Part shown: positions 53,252 to 62,900 of the stretch, piece after piece
Layout of the letters: each line of letters begins with the position of its first letter
How positions within the stretch are numbered: position 1 is the stretch's first letter
DNA from: Pirellulaceae bacterium
GTDB taxonomy: Bacteria > Planctomycetota > Planctomycetia > Pirellulales > Pirellulaceae
Direction of reading: 5' to 3'
Assembly: GCA_018402565.1 (NCBI GenBank)
Contig: JAGYIQ010000003.1
Coordinates: 261,746-325,745 of the forward strand
DNA: 64,000 bases
Translations under genes and position numbers: made by a program
The notes under the pieces: model-generated
What the model saw: only the letters and a program-made list of their open reading frames with translations
What the model was told of the DNA's origin: nothing
Database searches by the model: none

Positions 53252-54331
53252 ATGACACAAAATCGCAAGCAGGGTTTCACCTTGGTGGAGCTCTTGGTGG
53301 TGATCGCGATCATCGCCGTCTTGATTGGCCTGCTGCTGCCAGCCGTGCAACAAGCACGTGAAGCGGCTCGTCGGGCTCAGTGCGCCAACAACCTGAAGCA
53401 ATTGGGTTTGGCCTGCTTGAACTACGACTCGACCTACAAGGTTCTGCCCCCATCGGGTTTGGGCTGGGATACGCTCAAGCGTCCGCAACTCGGTCCTCCG
53501 GGTGGCGCCAGCTGGCATCAGAAGATCGGTACGCTGACCTACCTGCTGCCGTTCTTGGAATTGGACAACTTGGATCGCCGGATCCAGGTGTCGAAGAACG
53601 TGGAACGCTTTGTATTCCAAGGCACCCACTTCCCGCCGCACGCCTACCAACCGCCGAATCTCAATGCCACCACCCAGTGGTGGGCGACTGACGAGATGTG
53701 GCGGACGGCCCAGGCTCGCGTGCCGGCCTTCACCTGCCCGACGCAGAACATCACCGAGAACGCCGATCGCGCCTTCTTCCACATGGTCAACGGACCGGAA
53801 CGTCCGGTCAGCAACACCCTGTGGGGTGCCTTGTTCGGCGCACCGGACGGTGCACAGTTGGGACCCAGCAACTACACCTCCAACGCCGGTTTCATTGGTC
53901 GTTTGCCGCAAGGCCCGGCCAACATTCCGCAGTGGGAGCAGTGGGAAGGTCCCTTCACCAACCGTTCGCGCACGCGTCAACCGGTGGCCGACGGTAACTC
54001 CTACACCATGGCCTTCGGCGAACACGTCGGTGGTTTGGATGCTGGCTTGGTCGGTCAAGGTATCATCAAGATGCGCGACAAGTTGGCCTGGATTGGTGCC
54101 GGCGGTCTGCCGACCGCTTGGGGTATCGCCAACCCGGTCTATATGGAAGCCTACGACGTGATCGATACCGGTCACCGTTGGTTCCGTTACGGCAGCGAGC
54201 ACCCGCAAGTTGCCAACTTCTCCCGCATCGACGGTTCGGTCGCTTCGGTCCAAAAGGGCGTTCGCGTCATGGACTGGCGGAACTTCACCGGTATGAACGA
54301 TCGCGCCAACTTCGACTTGGGCAACCAATAG
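53252..54331 (+). CDS. DUF1559 prepilin-like protein, copy D
   Basis: 359 residues from the ATG at 53252, preceded by ATGGAGGG. The pilin signal and H-X9-DG motif are intact. It differs from copy C mainly at DTLKRPQ and PVSNTLW, so these two are the most recent duplicates. As with its paralogues, export and processing by a prepilin peptidase are expected, with the product exposed at or near the cell surface. Confidence 0.95.
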   Translation: MTQNRKQGFTLVELLVVIAIIAVLIGLLLPAVQQAREAARRAQCANNLKQLGLACLNYDSTYKVLPPSGLGWDTLKRPQLGPPGGASWHQKIGTLTYLLPFLELDNLDRRIQVSKNVERFVFQGTHFPPHAYQPPNLNATTQWWATDEMWRTAQARVPAFTCPTQNITENADRAFFHMVNGPERPVSNTLWGALFGAPDGAQLGPSNYTSNAGFIGRLPQGPANIPQWEQWEGPFTNRSRTRQPVADGNSYTMAFGEHVGGLDAGLVGQGIIKMRDKLAWIGAGGLPTAWGIANPVYMEAYDVIDTGHRWFRYGSEHPQVANFSRIDGSVASVQKGVRVMDWRNFTGMNDRANFDLGNQ

Positions 54332-54378
54332 TCTGACTGGCGACCGGTTTGAATTTTTTGACCGTATGGTTTAAAATG

Positions 54379-54412
54379 CAGAGGCAGGACGTGGTTCCTG
54401 CCTCTGTTTTTT
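54379..54412 (+). terminator. intrinsic terminator after DUF1559-D
   Basis: CAGAGGCAGGA (54379-54389) pairs perfectly with TCCTGCCTCTG (54396-54406), followed by six T. It lies about 50 bases after the stop codon. Confidence 0.9.
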
Positions 54413-54473
54413 CCCAACCCGCTCCGCTGGTCGGGATTTCCGGACGCGAGTCATTAGACAAAAGGGTGATGCA

Positions 54474-54635
54474 ATGTTGAAGAATTGGTTTGGATTGATG
54501 GTTGGCTTGGTGGCCCTGACTGTCGTAGGCTGCGGTTCCCCCGGCACCGCCGAAGTACCCGAAGAGGGTGCACCCCGCGCGACTCAGGAACTGGGTAACG
54601 ACAACCAAGAGAAAATGACGATCGATTTCGAGTAA
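54474..54635 (+). CDS. small lipoprotein (53 residues)
   Basis: A short open frame, MLKNWFGLMVGLVALTVVGC..., with AAGGGTG ahead of the ATG. The hydrophobic segment ends in the lipobox VVGC (cysteine 20), then a Pro/Glu-rich mature part of 33 residues. It follows the last DUF1559 gene by 142 bases. Small lipoproteins of this type are often found beside DUF1559 genes in planctomycetes. The function is unknown. Confidence 0.75.
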   Translation: MLKNWFGLMVGLVALTVVGCGSPGTAEVPEEGAPRATQELGNDNQEKMTIDFE

Positions 54636-54705
54636 TTCGAGATGCCGTCGAGGGGGGGTGATTCCGCTTGCGGGAGCACACTCTCACGACAACGACTGTC
54701 CATAT

Positions 54706-54742
54706 GCCGAGGACCCCACTTACTGGGGCCCTCGGTTTTTTG
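54706..54742 (+). terminator. intrinsic terminator after the small lipoprotein
   Basis: GCCGAGGACCCCA pairs with TGGGGCCCTCGG (one mismatch) around CTTAC, then TTTTTTG. It lies about 70 bases after the stop codon. Confidence 0.85.
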
Positions 54743-54780
54743 TTTGCTACCGGTTGCATCCGTCGTCGGGCAGGATCGCA

Positions 54781-54837
54781 GTGGTGTTGGGGACGCAGAG
54801 TGGTGTTGGGGACACGGAGTGGTGTTGGGGACACTGG
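54781..54837. repeat. 19-base tandem repeat, three units
   Basis: Three units of GTGGTGTTGGGGACACGGA with small changes near the end of each unit. It is upstream of the DUF4832 gene. Confidence 0.85.
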
Positions 54838-54952
54838 GATCATAGGACTCGCGTGTTCAAAGATGGTAGGCTTGCCAGTAATATCACAGCCTTCGTGGTA
54901 GGTTCATGGGGTGGAACAGCCAGTTCTGAACACAGCATCGGAGACATGTGGC

Positions 54953-56467
54953 ATGAGATTGACCCCCACGACCGAAAAGACCGTTTGCAGCAACAGGCCC
55001 TCCCAACCGCCGCAGCCGACCGTGCGACGAGGGTGGTTCTTGTCATTGATGACGATTTTTTTGGCTGTCGGCGGCTCGCTACCGATCGAACCGGCGGGTG
55101 CCCAGGTCCGACGCTTGGAAGCCGGGCCATCGCCCTTGGGGAATCCGCTGCAAGGCTTGGTGCCCTATCGTCGGCCCACCCCCGGGCGTTTTCCGCACAG
55201 CATGGAGTTCAGTTATCTAGGGATTGCTCGAGTCGTGACCGGGGATGGTGTCTACGATTGGCAGCCGGTCGAGGAGCTGCTGGATGATATCGCCAGCCGC
55301 GGTAATCAAGCCGTGCTGCGTTTCTACTTGGAGTATCCTGGTCGCCAGGACGGCATCCCTCCGTACTTGGTGGAGAACGGCTTGACCGTGCATCACTACC
55401 TCAACACCAACACCGCGCCGTTCCCGCCCCAACCGATCTGGACACCCGACTACGAGGACTTGGCACTACGCAGGATGTTGGTGGATTTTATCGGGGCCCT
55501 GGGCGAACGCTATGACGGCGATGCAAGATTGGCCTATTTGACAGCCGGGTTGTTGGGAACCTGGGGCGAGTGGCACACGTACCCGCGCGAGGAACTGTGG
55601 GCCAGCCACGCGGTGCAGGCCGAGGTCTTGGAAGCCTACGAGCGGCATTTTCGCAGCACGCCCGTCCTGCTGCGCTATCCGGCTGGGCCTGGGCATGCTC
55701 AACAAGTCGACAACGCCAGCCGACCGTTTGGCTACCACGACGACTCCCTCTGTTGGGCGACGTTGGAGACAGGCCGAGCGGAGGACGACTGGTTTTTTAT
55801 CCCGGCCCTGCGAGCCGCTGGAGCAGCCGCCGAGCGTAAATGGGAGCGGCATCCGATCGGTGGCGAGATCCGCCCGGAAGTCTGGGGGATCATCTTCGAT
55901 ACCCCATTGGAGACAGCGGCAGCCCAACCGTTTGCCGACTGTGCCGCCGCCCTGCATTTGACTTGGGCCATGGACACCGGCCTATTCCGTGAACAGGCCG
56001 CACCCGCACGACTCGAAAACGCGCGACGCGAAGTGGCCAAGCTGGGCTATGAATTCTACGTCTCGCAGGTCGACTATCCACAGCAATGGCCGCTGCGAGA
56101 CCCCGTGGACGGGGCCATCGCTGAAGCAAACAAGCTACCGCTGGCCCTGACGGTACAAAATCAGGGCCTGGCTCCCATGTACCACGCGTGGCCGTTGGAG
56201 TTCAGTGTCGTGGATGCCACCGGAAAGCGTATCCAATCTTGGCGACAAACTACCGACTGGACCGGACTGCTGCCGGGCCAACACCGCACGGATCGGGCCT
56301 TATTGGCGGTGGATACGTTGCTCCCAGGTCATTACACCCTGACGTGTCGGATCGTCAACCCGCTGCCCAACGGCAAGCCAATGGTTACGGCCAACCAGGA
56401 TTGGGGCACGACCTTGCCCGACGAATTGACGCTCGGGCCATTACAAATCACTGCGCCAAAAGAGTAG
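54953..56467 (+). CDS. exported DUF4832 / TIM-barrel-like protein
   Basis: 504 residues from the ATG at 54953 (GGAG nine bases upstream); a GTG at 54911 is in frame. A signal helix (WFLSLMTIFLAVGGSLPIEP) precedes the mature part. The domain starts PLQGLVPYRRPTPG and has EFSYLGIARVV, QAVLRFYLEYPG, ERYDGDARLAYLTAGLLGTW and GEWHTYP, matching DUF4832 proteins related to glycoside hydrolase barrels. A C-terminal beta domain ends the protein (LALTVQNQGLAPMYHAWPLE). Substrate and activity are unknown. Confidence 0.82.
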   Translation: MRLTPTTEKTVCSNRPSQPPQPTVRRGWFLSLMTIFLAVGGSLPIEPAGAQVRRLEAGPSPLGNPLQGLVPYRRPTPGRFPHSMEFSYLGIARVVTGDGVYDWQPVEELLDDIASRGNQAVLRFYLEYPGRQDGIPPYLVENGLTVHHYLNTNTAPFPPQPIWTPDYEDLALRRMLVDFIGALGERYDGDARLAYLTAGLLGTWGEWHTYPREELWASHAVQAEVLEAYERHFRSTPVLLRYPAGPGHAQQVDNASRPFGYHDDSLCWATLETGRAEDDWFFIPALRAAGAAAERKWERHPIGGEIRPEVWGIIFDTPLETAAAQPFADCAAALHLTWAMDTGLFREQAAPARLENARREVAKLGYEFYVSQVDYPQQWPLRDPVDGAIAEANKLPLALTVQNQGLAPMYHAWPLEFSVVDATGKRIQSWRQTTDWTGLLPGQHRTDRALLAVDTLLPGHYTLTCRIVNPLPNGKPMVTANQDWGTTLPDELTLGPLQITAPKE

Positions 56468-56665
56468 CCATTGCCCTGAGATCGCCGACGTTCCGGCCCG
56501 TAGCGGCCCGTGTCAGGCCGTTCGCTGGCAGCGGAAAGGTCGCTCCATACAGCCATACGCGGCGGCTTTGTCCAAAATGATAACCCTGTACGACTTTTGA
56601 CCGTGCACGATTGCAATAGAGCGAACAGCCATCCCTTGAGTCGAGCCCCGAGCCGAGTTGCGGCT

Positions 56666-57067
56666 TCACTGCCAGACCCAATCGGTGCGGCTGCGGTAGT
56701 AGCCCTGGGTTACGTGCCGGATGGGGTAGCTGGTGGCGCCAAAATCACCGTAGCGAAAGGGGATTTTGGTGATGGCTGTGGCGGTGGAGCGAGTCGGTGG
56801 CGTGGAAACGGTCGGCGGTGCCCAAAAGGCCAAGCCCACCGGGCCGTCGGCCAATTCTTGGCCACGACAAATCGGAGCCGAACGAATGGGTTTCTCCAAC
56901 CAATCGCCGGCAAACATGTCGCCGCCAGTCACCGCTGTGCCGATGGGCTCCTGGGCGGACAGCCAATGGGAAGCCAGGACCCAGCCGACACCACCGGCGA
57001 TCAGCAAGGTCAGGACCCGTCGACCCGCGACAAGCCACCCACGAATTCCAAACAATCGGCTGGCCAT
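56666..57067 (-). CDS. small secreted protein, unknown function
   Basis: 133 residues from the ATG at 57067 (an ATG at 57076 is also in frame). It has a basic start and a hydrophobic segment (VLTLLIAGGVGWVLASHWLS), like a signal or anchor. A mature part of about 95 residues ends YYRSRTDWVWQ. I recognise no domain. It is antiparallel to the DUF4832 gene, separated by about 200 bases with nothing identifiable. Codon use and the clean signal suggest a real gene. Confidence 0.55.
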   Translation of the reverse strand: MASRLFGIRGWLVAGRRVLTLLIAGGVGWVLASHWLSAQEPIGTAVTGGDMFAGDWLEKPIRSAPICRGQELADGPVGLAFWAPPTVSTPPTRSTATAITKIPFRYGDFGATSYPIRHVTQGYYRSRTDWVWQ

Positions 57068-57326
57068 GGCTACCATCTGAGCTGCGGCAGTTCTCGAAAC
57101 CCCGACCTTAAGCTAGACTACGGGCAGCGGCCGAGGCCGTGCCAAAGCATTGGCAGCGGTCCTTTTCGGGGACAACTTCGCTGCCACGGTACCGGTCGTA
57201 CGGACTGCTCGAGTTATAAGTTGGCCGCTTAGGCGGACTGCCGACGGGGTTCCCCGGCGGGTTCCTCGAGACCGGCCCGCGGTATCGGCCCTCAATACAT
57301 GGACGTCCAGGAGAAGCCACCCACTC

Positions 57327-58199
57327 ATGGCTGTTGAGATCGCATGTGGAAATTGCGGCAACACCTTTGGTGTGGAGGCCGAATGGGCGAATCTGATCGT
57401 GCAATGCCCCTTCTGTTCGGCAGCCGTCCAGGTCCCCGCCGAAGTGGCCAACTGGGGCGCGGCAACGCCCGGCCCCGGCGAACAGCCTGAGCCGCCGGCC
57501 GCCGTTGAACCACCCGCGTCGAAGCCACCCGCTTCGAAGCCGCCCGCGTCCAACCCACCCGGGATATCGTCCGCCGAGACTGGGGCCCCAGCGGCCATCG
57601 ACTGGCAGGCCATTGCTCCCGCCGTGCCGGAGAGCAAGTCGCTGGCCCCGGATTTTTCGCATTTGGCTCGAGGTGTGGAGGCACCGCCACCATCACCATC
57701 ACCATCACCGCCTCCATCACCGTCGCCGCCACCATCACCGTCGCCGTCGTCGCCCGCTGCGGCTCCGGAAAGTTCAAAACCCACCCGTGCAAAACCGGCA
57801 CGTTCCAAACGCACCCCGTCGACGCCTGCGGCCCCCAAAGAAGTGGCGGCGGGTGCAGCAGCGTCCCCTCCTGCCGTGGCCACATCGGCGGCGGTGTCGA
57901 CCGCTCCTCCGGCCGCAGCCGAGACAATCGCTGTCGTTTCGCCGCTCGTCCCCGTTCCCACCCCCCCGCCTCTACCGGGGTGGACGTCGCCGCCGGTCTG
58001 TGCTTGGTTGGCCGCTGGCAATGCCGATTCGATCCGCGTGGTCGTCAACGAAGGGACCACCACCATTCGCTACCAAGGCCAGCGTGTCGTCTTGCGGGCA
58101 GAACCCACGGCAACCCGCTGGTATGGGCTGACCAGTTTTGTCTTGTCGATCCTCACGTTGGTCGTTTTGTTGACCTGGATGTACTTTGTTTACCGTTAA
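57327..58199 (+). CDS. zinc-ribbon membrane protein with Pro-rich linker
   Basis: 290 residues from the ATG at 57327, with AGGAG upstream; the frame opens earlier at 57150. The N-terminus has a zinc-ribbon/MJ0042-like motif, CGNCGNTF and CPFC (C-x2-C...C-x2-C). A 150-residue Pro/Ser/Ala-rich linker follows, including a run of PSP repeats, then one C-terminal membrane helix (FVLSILTLVVLLTWMYFVY). It would be anchored with the zinc ribbon inside the cytoplasm. The next gene follows by 4 bases. Confidence 0.7.
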   Translation: MAVEIACGNCGNTFGVEAEWANLIVQCPFCSAAVQVPAEVANWGAATPGPGEQPEPPAAVEPPASKPPASKPPASNPPGISSAETGAPAAIDWQAIAPAVPESKSLAPDFSHLARGVEAPPPSPSPSPPPSPSPPPSPSPSSPAAAPESSKPTRAKPARSKRTPSTPAAPKEVAAGAAASPPAVATSAAVSTAPPAAAETIAVVSPLVPVPTPPPLPGWTSPPVCAWLAAGNADSIRVVVNEGTTTIRYQGQRVVLRAEPTATRWYGLTSFVLSILTLVVLLTWMYFVYR

Positions 58200-58203
58200 A
58201 GCG

Positions 58204-59823
58204 ATGGGATCCGATCCAATGACTGCCGAGCCAGATCTATCAGCTTTAAGCCGCGATTGGGATGTGGTGATTGTGGGCAGTGGCCACAACGCCTTGGTGT
58301 CAGCGGCTTATTTGGCTCGCGCTGGACGATCGGTGCTGGTGTTGGAACAGAACGACTACATCGGTGGCGCGACGACCTCCCAGCGGCTATTTCCCGATTA
58401 CGACGCATCCATTTCGCGGTACTCCTACTTGGTATCGCTGTTTCCTCAACAGATCATCGACGATCTGGAGTTGAACTTCGTCACTCGTCGTCGCCAGGTC
58501 GCCTCGTTTACGCCCTGGCAGACGGCGGCCGGCCAGCATCGCGGGCTGCTGCTGTGGAACGACGATGAGACCAAGTCGCGGGAGTCGCTCCGCGAGTTGG
58601 CGGGCGACGACTCCCTCTGGGAGGGCTACCAACGACTGCTGCAATTAGAGGGCGAGCTGGCGGCGCTGGCGTGGCCGACGCTCTGGCAGCCCCTCCAGGA
58701 TCGGCAGTCCTTCGAGCGACAGTTGCGCACGGCGGACCAGCGGGCTGCGTGGCAAGCCTTTGTCGAACGGCCGCTGGGTGAAATTCTCGAGCAGTTGATT
58801 CCTAACGACACGCTGCGCGGCCTGCTCCTGACCGATGCCAAGATCGGCGTTTTTACTCATCCGCACGACGAATCATTGTTGCAAAATCGTTGTTTTTTGT
58901 ATCACGTGATTGGCGGTGGGACCGGAGAATGGCGTGTCCCGGTGGGGGGCATGCGAGCCTTGGTCGAGGCGTTACTCGTCCGATGCCGGCAACACGGAGT
59001 CCAGTTTCTGACCCAAGCTCCGGCGACGGCCGTTGAGCCGGGCTCGGAGTGGCAAACGGTGACTTTCACCGCGGCCCAGCGGAGCTACGTGGTGCGAGCC
59101 CGCCATGTCTTACTCAATGCGGCTCCACAAGCCTGCTCCCGACTCTTGGGCGAAAGCTCGGCACCGAGCCCCAGCGACGAGGGGTCGGTGATCAAGATGA
59201 ACATGCTGCTGCGACGGTTGCCGCGACTCAAGGCCGAGGGCGTCACCCCTGAGCAAGCATTTTGCGGCTCCTTGCACCTGGACGAGGGTTACCAGCAAAT
59301 GCAAGTCTCATACGACACGGCGCGGCAGGGACACCTGCCGGCCCGTCCCCCCGGCGAAGTCTACTGCCACACGCTGACCGATCCTTCGATTCTGTCACCC
59401 GAGCTGCAAGCCCAGGGTTACCACACCCTAACTTTATTCGGATTGGACATGCCCTACCGGCTATTTGCCGTCGATCACGACGCGCGGAAACATGCCGTGC
59501 AAGAGCAGTACCTCGATGCCTTGGATGCGATCTGCGCCGAGCCCTTCCGCGAATGTTTGGCGGTGGACCGCTCGGGGCGACCATGCCTCGAAGTCAAGAC
59601 GCCGCAGGAACTGGAGCGCGAAGTCGGCCTGGATCGGGGCAACATCTTCCACAACAATCCCAGTTGGTTCTTTACGGATGATCCTGCTCAAGTCGGTCGC
59701 TGGGGCGTGGAGACGGCGCATCCCGGCATCCTGCGGGCGGGCTCCGCGGCCTATCGCGGCGGCGCCGTCAGCGGCATTCCCGGTTACAATGCGGCTCACT
59801 GCCTGCTGGAGTCGACGCGTTAG
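58204..59823 (+). CDS. FAD-dependent phytoene-desaturase-like oxidoreductase
   Basis: 539 residues from the ATG at 58204; ATG 58219 is possible. The dinucleotide fold is DVVIVGSGHNALVSAAYLAR with ARAGRSVLVLEQN, followed by IGGATTS. A C-terminal FAD segment reads AAYRGGAVSGIPGYNAAHCL. The family (NAD(P)/FAD oxidoreductases such as PYROXD2 and carotenoid desaturases) acts on hydrophobic polyenes or amine substrates; the exact one cannot be read. The thioesterase and DUF6786 genes follow closely on the same strand. Confidence 0.85.
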   Translation: MGSDPMTAEPDLSALSRDWDVVIVGSGHNALVSAAYLARAGRSVLVLEQNDYIGGATTSQRLFPDYDASISRYSYLVSLFPQQIIDDLELNFVTRRRQVASFTPWQTAAGQHRGLLLWNDDETKSRESLRELAGDDSLWEGYQRLLQLEGELAALAWPTLWQPLQDRQSFERQLRTADQRAAWQAFVERPLGEILEQLIPNDTLRGLLLTDAKIGVFTHPHDESLLQNRCFLYHVIGGGTGEWRVPVGGMRALVEALLVRCRQHGVQFLTQAPATAVEPGSEWQTVTFTAAQRSYVVRARHVLLNAAPQACSRLLGESSAPSPSDEGSVIKMNMLLRRLPRLKAEGVTPEQAFCGSLHLDEGYQQMQVSYDTARQGHLPARPPGEVYCHTLTDPSILSPELQAQGYHTLTLFGLDMPYRLFAVDHDARKHAVQEQYLDALDAICAEPFRECLAVDRSGRPCLEVKTPQELEREVGLDRGNIFHNNPSWFFTDDPAQVGRWGVETAHPGILRAGSAAYRGGAVSGIPGYNAAHCLLESTR

Positions 59824-59868
59824 TCAGCCTCGCTGGGCGGCCCTTGGTTCCTAAACACGAAAGTCACT

Positions 59869-60231
59869 ATGCAAACCTACAAGTTAGTCATGCCGGAGGA
59901 TTTGAACCATTACGGATTTTTATTCGGTGGCAATCTGCTCAAGTGGGTCGATGAAGTGGCCTGGATCGCCGCCACGCTGCACTACCCCGGTATGAACTTT
60001 GTCACGGTGGCCATCGATAACGTGCAATTCAAGCAGAGTGTCCGCCAAGGATCGATCCTCCGCTTCGAGTGCCAATGGCTGCGACAGGGGCGAACCAGCG
60101 TGCAATTTCAAGTCCAAGTCTTTCGCAACTCGCAGGAAGAAAGCGAGAACTCGACCGTCGTCTTCTCGACCGTCGTCACCATGGTGCGAGTCGACGGGCA
60201 AGGTCAGAAAGTTTCCTTGGAAAGCGAATGA
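59869..60231 (+). CDS. acyl-CoA thioesterase (hotdog fold, YciA-like)
   Basis: 120 residues, a single hotdog domain. It opens [20 protein letters not shown] with [14 protein letters not shown], which matches the acyl-CoA hydrolase signature (N-x-x-G-x-x-FGG...DE). [20 protein letters not shown] is the second conserved strand pair. It should hydrolyse acyl-CoA. Its stop codon overlaps the next start (ATGA). Confidence 0.85.
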   Translation: MQTYKLVMPEDLNHYGFLFGGNLLKWVDEVAWIAATLHYPGMNFVTVAIDNVQFKQSVRQGSILRFECQWLRQGRTSVQFQVQVFRNSQEESENSTVVFSTVVTMVRVDGQGQKVSLESE

Positions 60232-61481
60232 ACCACGTCATGCCCACAAGTTTTCAAGCCGACCTGGCCTTCCTGCAAGCCCATACCGAAACAATCGTCC
60301 TGGGCGATCCACGACAGCGGGCCCTGATCCTGGCGCCGGCCTATCAAGGACGCGTCATGACCTCGACCGCCGGGCCGGCGGATCGCTCCTTTGGCTGGAT
60401 CCATCACGACCTGATTCGCAGCGGTCAACGGGTGCCGCAGATCAACCTCTACGGTGGCGAAGAACGCTTCTGGCTGGCTCCCGAAGGGGGGCGATTTTCT
60501 TTATTTTTTCCGCCATCCCCCGTCGAGCAGCCGCTGACGTTCGCCGATTGGCGTGTGCCGACCTGCATCGACACCGACCCCTTCGAGGTGCTGGCCATCG
60601 AGCCCCGCGCAGCCCGGTTTCGCCACACGGCCACGTTGGAAAATCGCTTCGGCACGTCCTTTCACATCGGCTTCGATCGCTGGCTGCGATTGCTGGATGA
60701 AACCGAAGTGGCAGCGGCCTTGGGGACCGACCCCGGCGATTGGTCCGGCCGCGCCTTTGTCGCGCACGAAAGCGAAAATACCCTCAGCAACCTCGGCCCG
60801 CGAGCCTGGGATCCCGCCACCGGCCTCCTGTCGATTTGGGTGTTGGGGATGAACGCACCCTCGCCCCACGCCACTCTGATCGTGCCGTATCGCGCTCAGG
60901 GGGTCGAGCCCGCTTTGCCCATCGTCAATGCCGATTACTTCGGCCGCTTGGGACCCGACCGCTTGGTGGTCGACACCGATCGGCACGTGATTTTTCTCCG
61001 CGGCGACGGACAGTACCGCAGTAAACTCGGGCTGACCTTTCCTCGCGCTGTGCCCTACTTGGGCGCTTGGGACCGCAGCAGCCGCGTCCTGACCATCGTC
61101 AAGTACAACTTGCCCGCGCCCCCGGACGCTGGCCCCGCGACCAACGGTCCCTCCCACGACGCCACCCGCTCGCCTTGGTTACCGCATCCCCACGGCATCG
61201 GCTACGTCAACAACGTCTGGCAGGTCATGGACGACGAATACGCCGGCGATGTGATCAATGGCTACAACGACGGGCCCAACGAAAGTGGCAGTCGCTTGGG
61301 CGGCTTCTTCGAACTCGAGTCGCTCAGCCCGGCCTTGGCCCTGCAACCCAACCAAGCCTACACCCATCGACATCTGACCGTGCACTTGGAGGCCGACGAC
61401 GACCGCAGCTTCGCCGCCGCCAATGACCTGAGCCACCGGCTGTTCGGCATCGGCTTGGACCAACTCCCCTTCCCAAGCTAG
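60228..61481 (+). CDS. DUF6786-like protein
   Basis: 417 residues starting at the ATG overlapping the thioesterase stop. It reads [20 protein letters not shown] and [11 protein letters not shown], then [40 protein letters not shown] and [12 protein letters not shown], resembling a galactose-mutarotase-like beta-sandwich family. No signal peptide is seen. The function is not established. Coupled translation with the thioesterase suggests a functional link. Confidence 0.72.
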   Translation: MNHVMPTSFQADLAFLQAHTETIVLGDPRQRALILAPAYQGRVMTSTAGPADRSFGWIHHDLIRSGQRVPQINLYGGEERFWLAPEGGRFSLFFPPSPVEQPLTFADWRVPTCIDTDPFEVLAIEPRAARFRHTATLENRFGTSFHIGFDRWLRLLDETEVAAALGTDPGDWSGRAFVAHESENTLSNLGPRAWDPATGLLSIWVLGMNAPSPHATLIVPYRAQGVEPALPIVNADYFGRLGPDRLVVDTDRHVIFLRGDGQYRSKLGLTFPRAVPYLGAWDRSSRVLTIVKYNLPAPPDAGPATNGPSHDATRSPWLPHPHGIGYVNNVWQVMDDEYAGDVINGYNDGPNESGSRLGGFFELESLSPALALQPNQAYTHRHLTVHLEADDDRSFAAANDLSHRLFGIGLDQLPFPS

Positions 61482-61489
61482 CGGCTAGC

Positions 61490-61618
61490 GGTTGGTTGAT
61501 TTTTTTCGTAGCGCCAACCCGTCGAACGTTTTGCTTGACGGCGAAATGCCATGCGTTCGCCTGGTTTGCTGGAGTTGGCCGACGATTCGGCACGCGAGTC
61601 GGGAAAAATCAACCCGCC
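61490..61618. repeat. dispersed inverted-repeat element, family 2, copy at 61.5 kb
   Basis: A 129-base element, the same length as the complete unit at 49072-49200. Left end GGTTGGTTGATTTTTTTCG and right end CGGGAAAAATCAACCCGCC are imperfect inverted repeats. Internal TTGCTTGACGG and GCGAGTCGGGAAAAATC align with the other copies. It begins 8 bases after the DUF6786-like stop. Confidence 0.75.
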
Positions 61619-61722
61619 CTCAAGCGAGGGAGGCGAGGCTCGGGCAGAAACGCTCTGGGAGTTTCCTGGCCCATCTGCTAAGAACGCCCCCTTGGGGGAA
61701 ACGGTTCTTCAGTGGTCCAGTT

Positions 61723-62817
61723 ATGACTTGGCACTCCGGGCAGCATGCAGGGCAGATTCGGCGCCAACCGGCGACCGCGGGTTCCCGCATGGGGCTGCTG
61801 TGGGGCCTCCTGGCCAGCGGTTTGCTTGGCGGCCTGCTCAGCGGCTCGGTTGGATGTTCGACCATGGCCGGCTCCTCGCTCTGGAAATCGCCGATGAACT
61901 CCGGGCTATTGTGGGGCAATCGCGAGGAACGGATCAGTGCCAGCCGCCAGATCTCGCGCAACGGCAGCGAGTGGGCTGGGCGTGGGGCCAGCCCCCAAGC
62001 GATCGCGGCCTTCCAGGAAGCCATTCGCATCTGGCCGGCCGATGTCCGCAACTACTTGGAATTGGCCAATCAATACACACTGCAGGCCGAGCACTTGTCG
62101 GCGACCGAAACCTTGCAGACGGGCCTGCGTTACGATCAGAACAACGTCGAGTTGCGGTTGAAGTTGGCCGAGAGCCTGTTGGTACAGGGCTTCGGCGATG
62201 CTGCCCGCGAGCAGGTCGAAGCGGTCCTCCAGGTCGATCGTCAATTGGCGGCGGCCTGGTTCTTGCGGGCCCGCATCCACTACCAGCAGGGCCGGTATGA
62301 AGAGGCCCTGGCCGATGCCTACCAGGCGGAGGCCCGGCAGGACTCCCGCGACGAGTTGCTGGAGCTGCTGTGCCAGATCTACTTTGCCCAGGGCCGTCCC
62401 AGCCGAGCGTGGAGCATGGTGCAACGCCTCAACAGCCGCTACCCGGCCGGCCAACGCCCCGCGAAGCTATTGGCCCTGGAAGCGGAAGCCCTCTATCAAA
62501 TGAATCGCAAGAGCGAGGCCCTGCAAACCGTCCAGCACTGGTACCACGCCGGCGGCGATCAGGACCCCCAGTGCTGCGTCCTGCTGGCTCGCTTCCATCA
62601 AGAGCTGCTGGGCGCAGAACAGGAGAACGGCGGTGGAGCAGGCCCCTTCGCCTGGCTGCCACTGGCCGAGAAAATTGCGCCGACGGCACATCCGGGCTGG
62701 GGCCAGGATTCGCACGAGCAAGCCACCCCGCTGGCCGCGCTTTATCCGATACAGGAACGCCCCAAGTTCCGACCACTGGCCCAAGCCGACACCGAAACCT
62801 GGTCGCTACTCCGCTGA
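61723..62817 (+). CDS. TPR-repeat lipoprotein
   Basis: 364 residues from the ATG at 61723; the frame stays open upstream through the repeat element. A hydrophobic segment (MGLLWGLLASGLLGGLLSGS) ends in the lipobox SVGC. The mature protein has four to five tetratricopeptide repeats (AIAAFQEAIRIWPADVRNYL; ATETLQTGLRYDQNNVELRL; AREQVEAVLQVDRQLAAAWF; YEEALADAYQAEARQDSRDE). It should be an outer- or inner-membrane-anchored scaffold for a protein complex. Confidence 0.8.
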   Translation: MTWHSGQHAGQIRRQPATAGSRMGLLWGLLASGLLGGLLSGSVGCSTMAGSSLWKSPMNSGLLWGNREERISASRQISRNGSEWAGRGASPQAIAAFQEAIRIWPADVRNYLELANQYTLQAEHLSATETLQTGLRYDQNNVELRLKLAESLLVQGFGDAAREQVEAVLQVDRQLAAAWFLRARIHYQQGRYEEALADAYQAEARQDSRDELLELLCQIYFAQGRPSRAWSMVQRLNSRYPAGQRPAKLLALEAEALYQMNRKSEALQTVQHWYHAGGDQDPQCCVLLARFHQELLGAEQENGGGAGPFAWLPLAEKIAPTAHPGWGQDSHEQATPLAALYPIQERPKFRPLAQADTETWSLLR

Positions 62818-62900
62818 TACAAGCCGCAGGAAAAAAACTCCCCGCAAAAAATCCCCGACAAGAAGTCGCTGAGCCATCCCGCTGAGGTGACTCAAGCGCA

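Larger units (their letters stand above)
54636..54952. other. gap with terminator and tandem repeat
   Basis: This 317-base gap contains the lipoprotein terminator (54706-54742) and a 19-base tandem array (54781-54837). The rest, 54840-54952, is probably the promoter region of the DUF4832 gene, without a clear consensus match. Confidence 0.55.

Noticed and set aside
57505..58131. 208-codon frame rich in His and Arg
   Set aside because: A shadow of the Pro/Ser-rich linker of the zinc-ribbon protein read one frame over.
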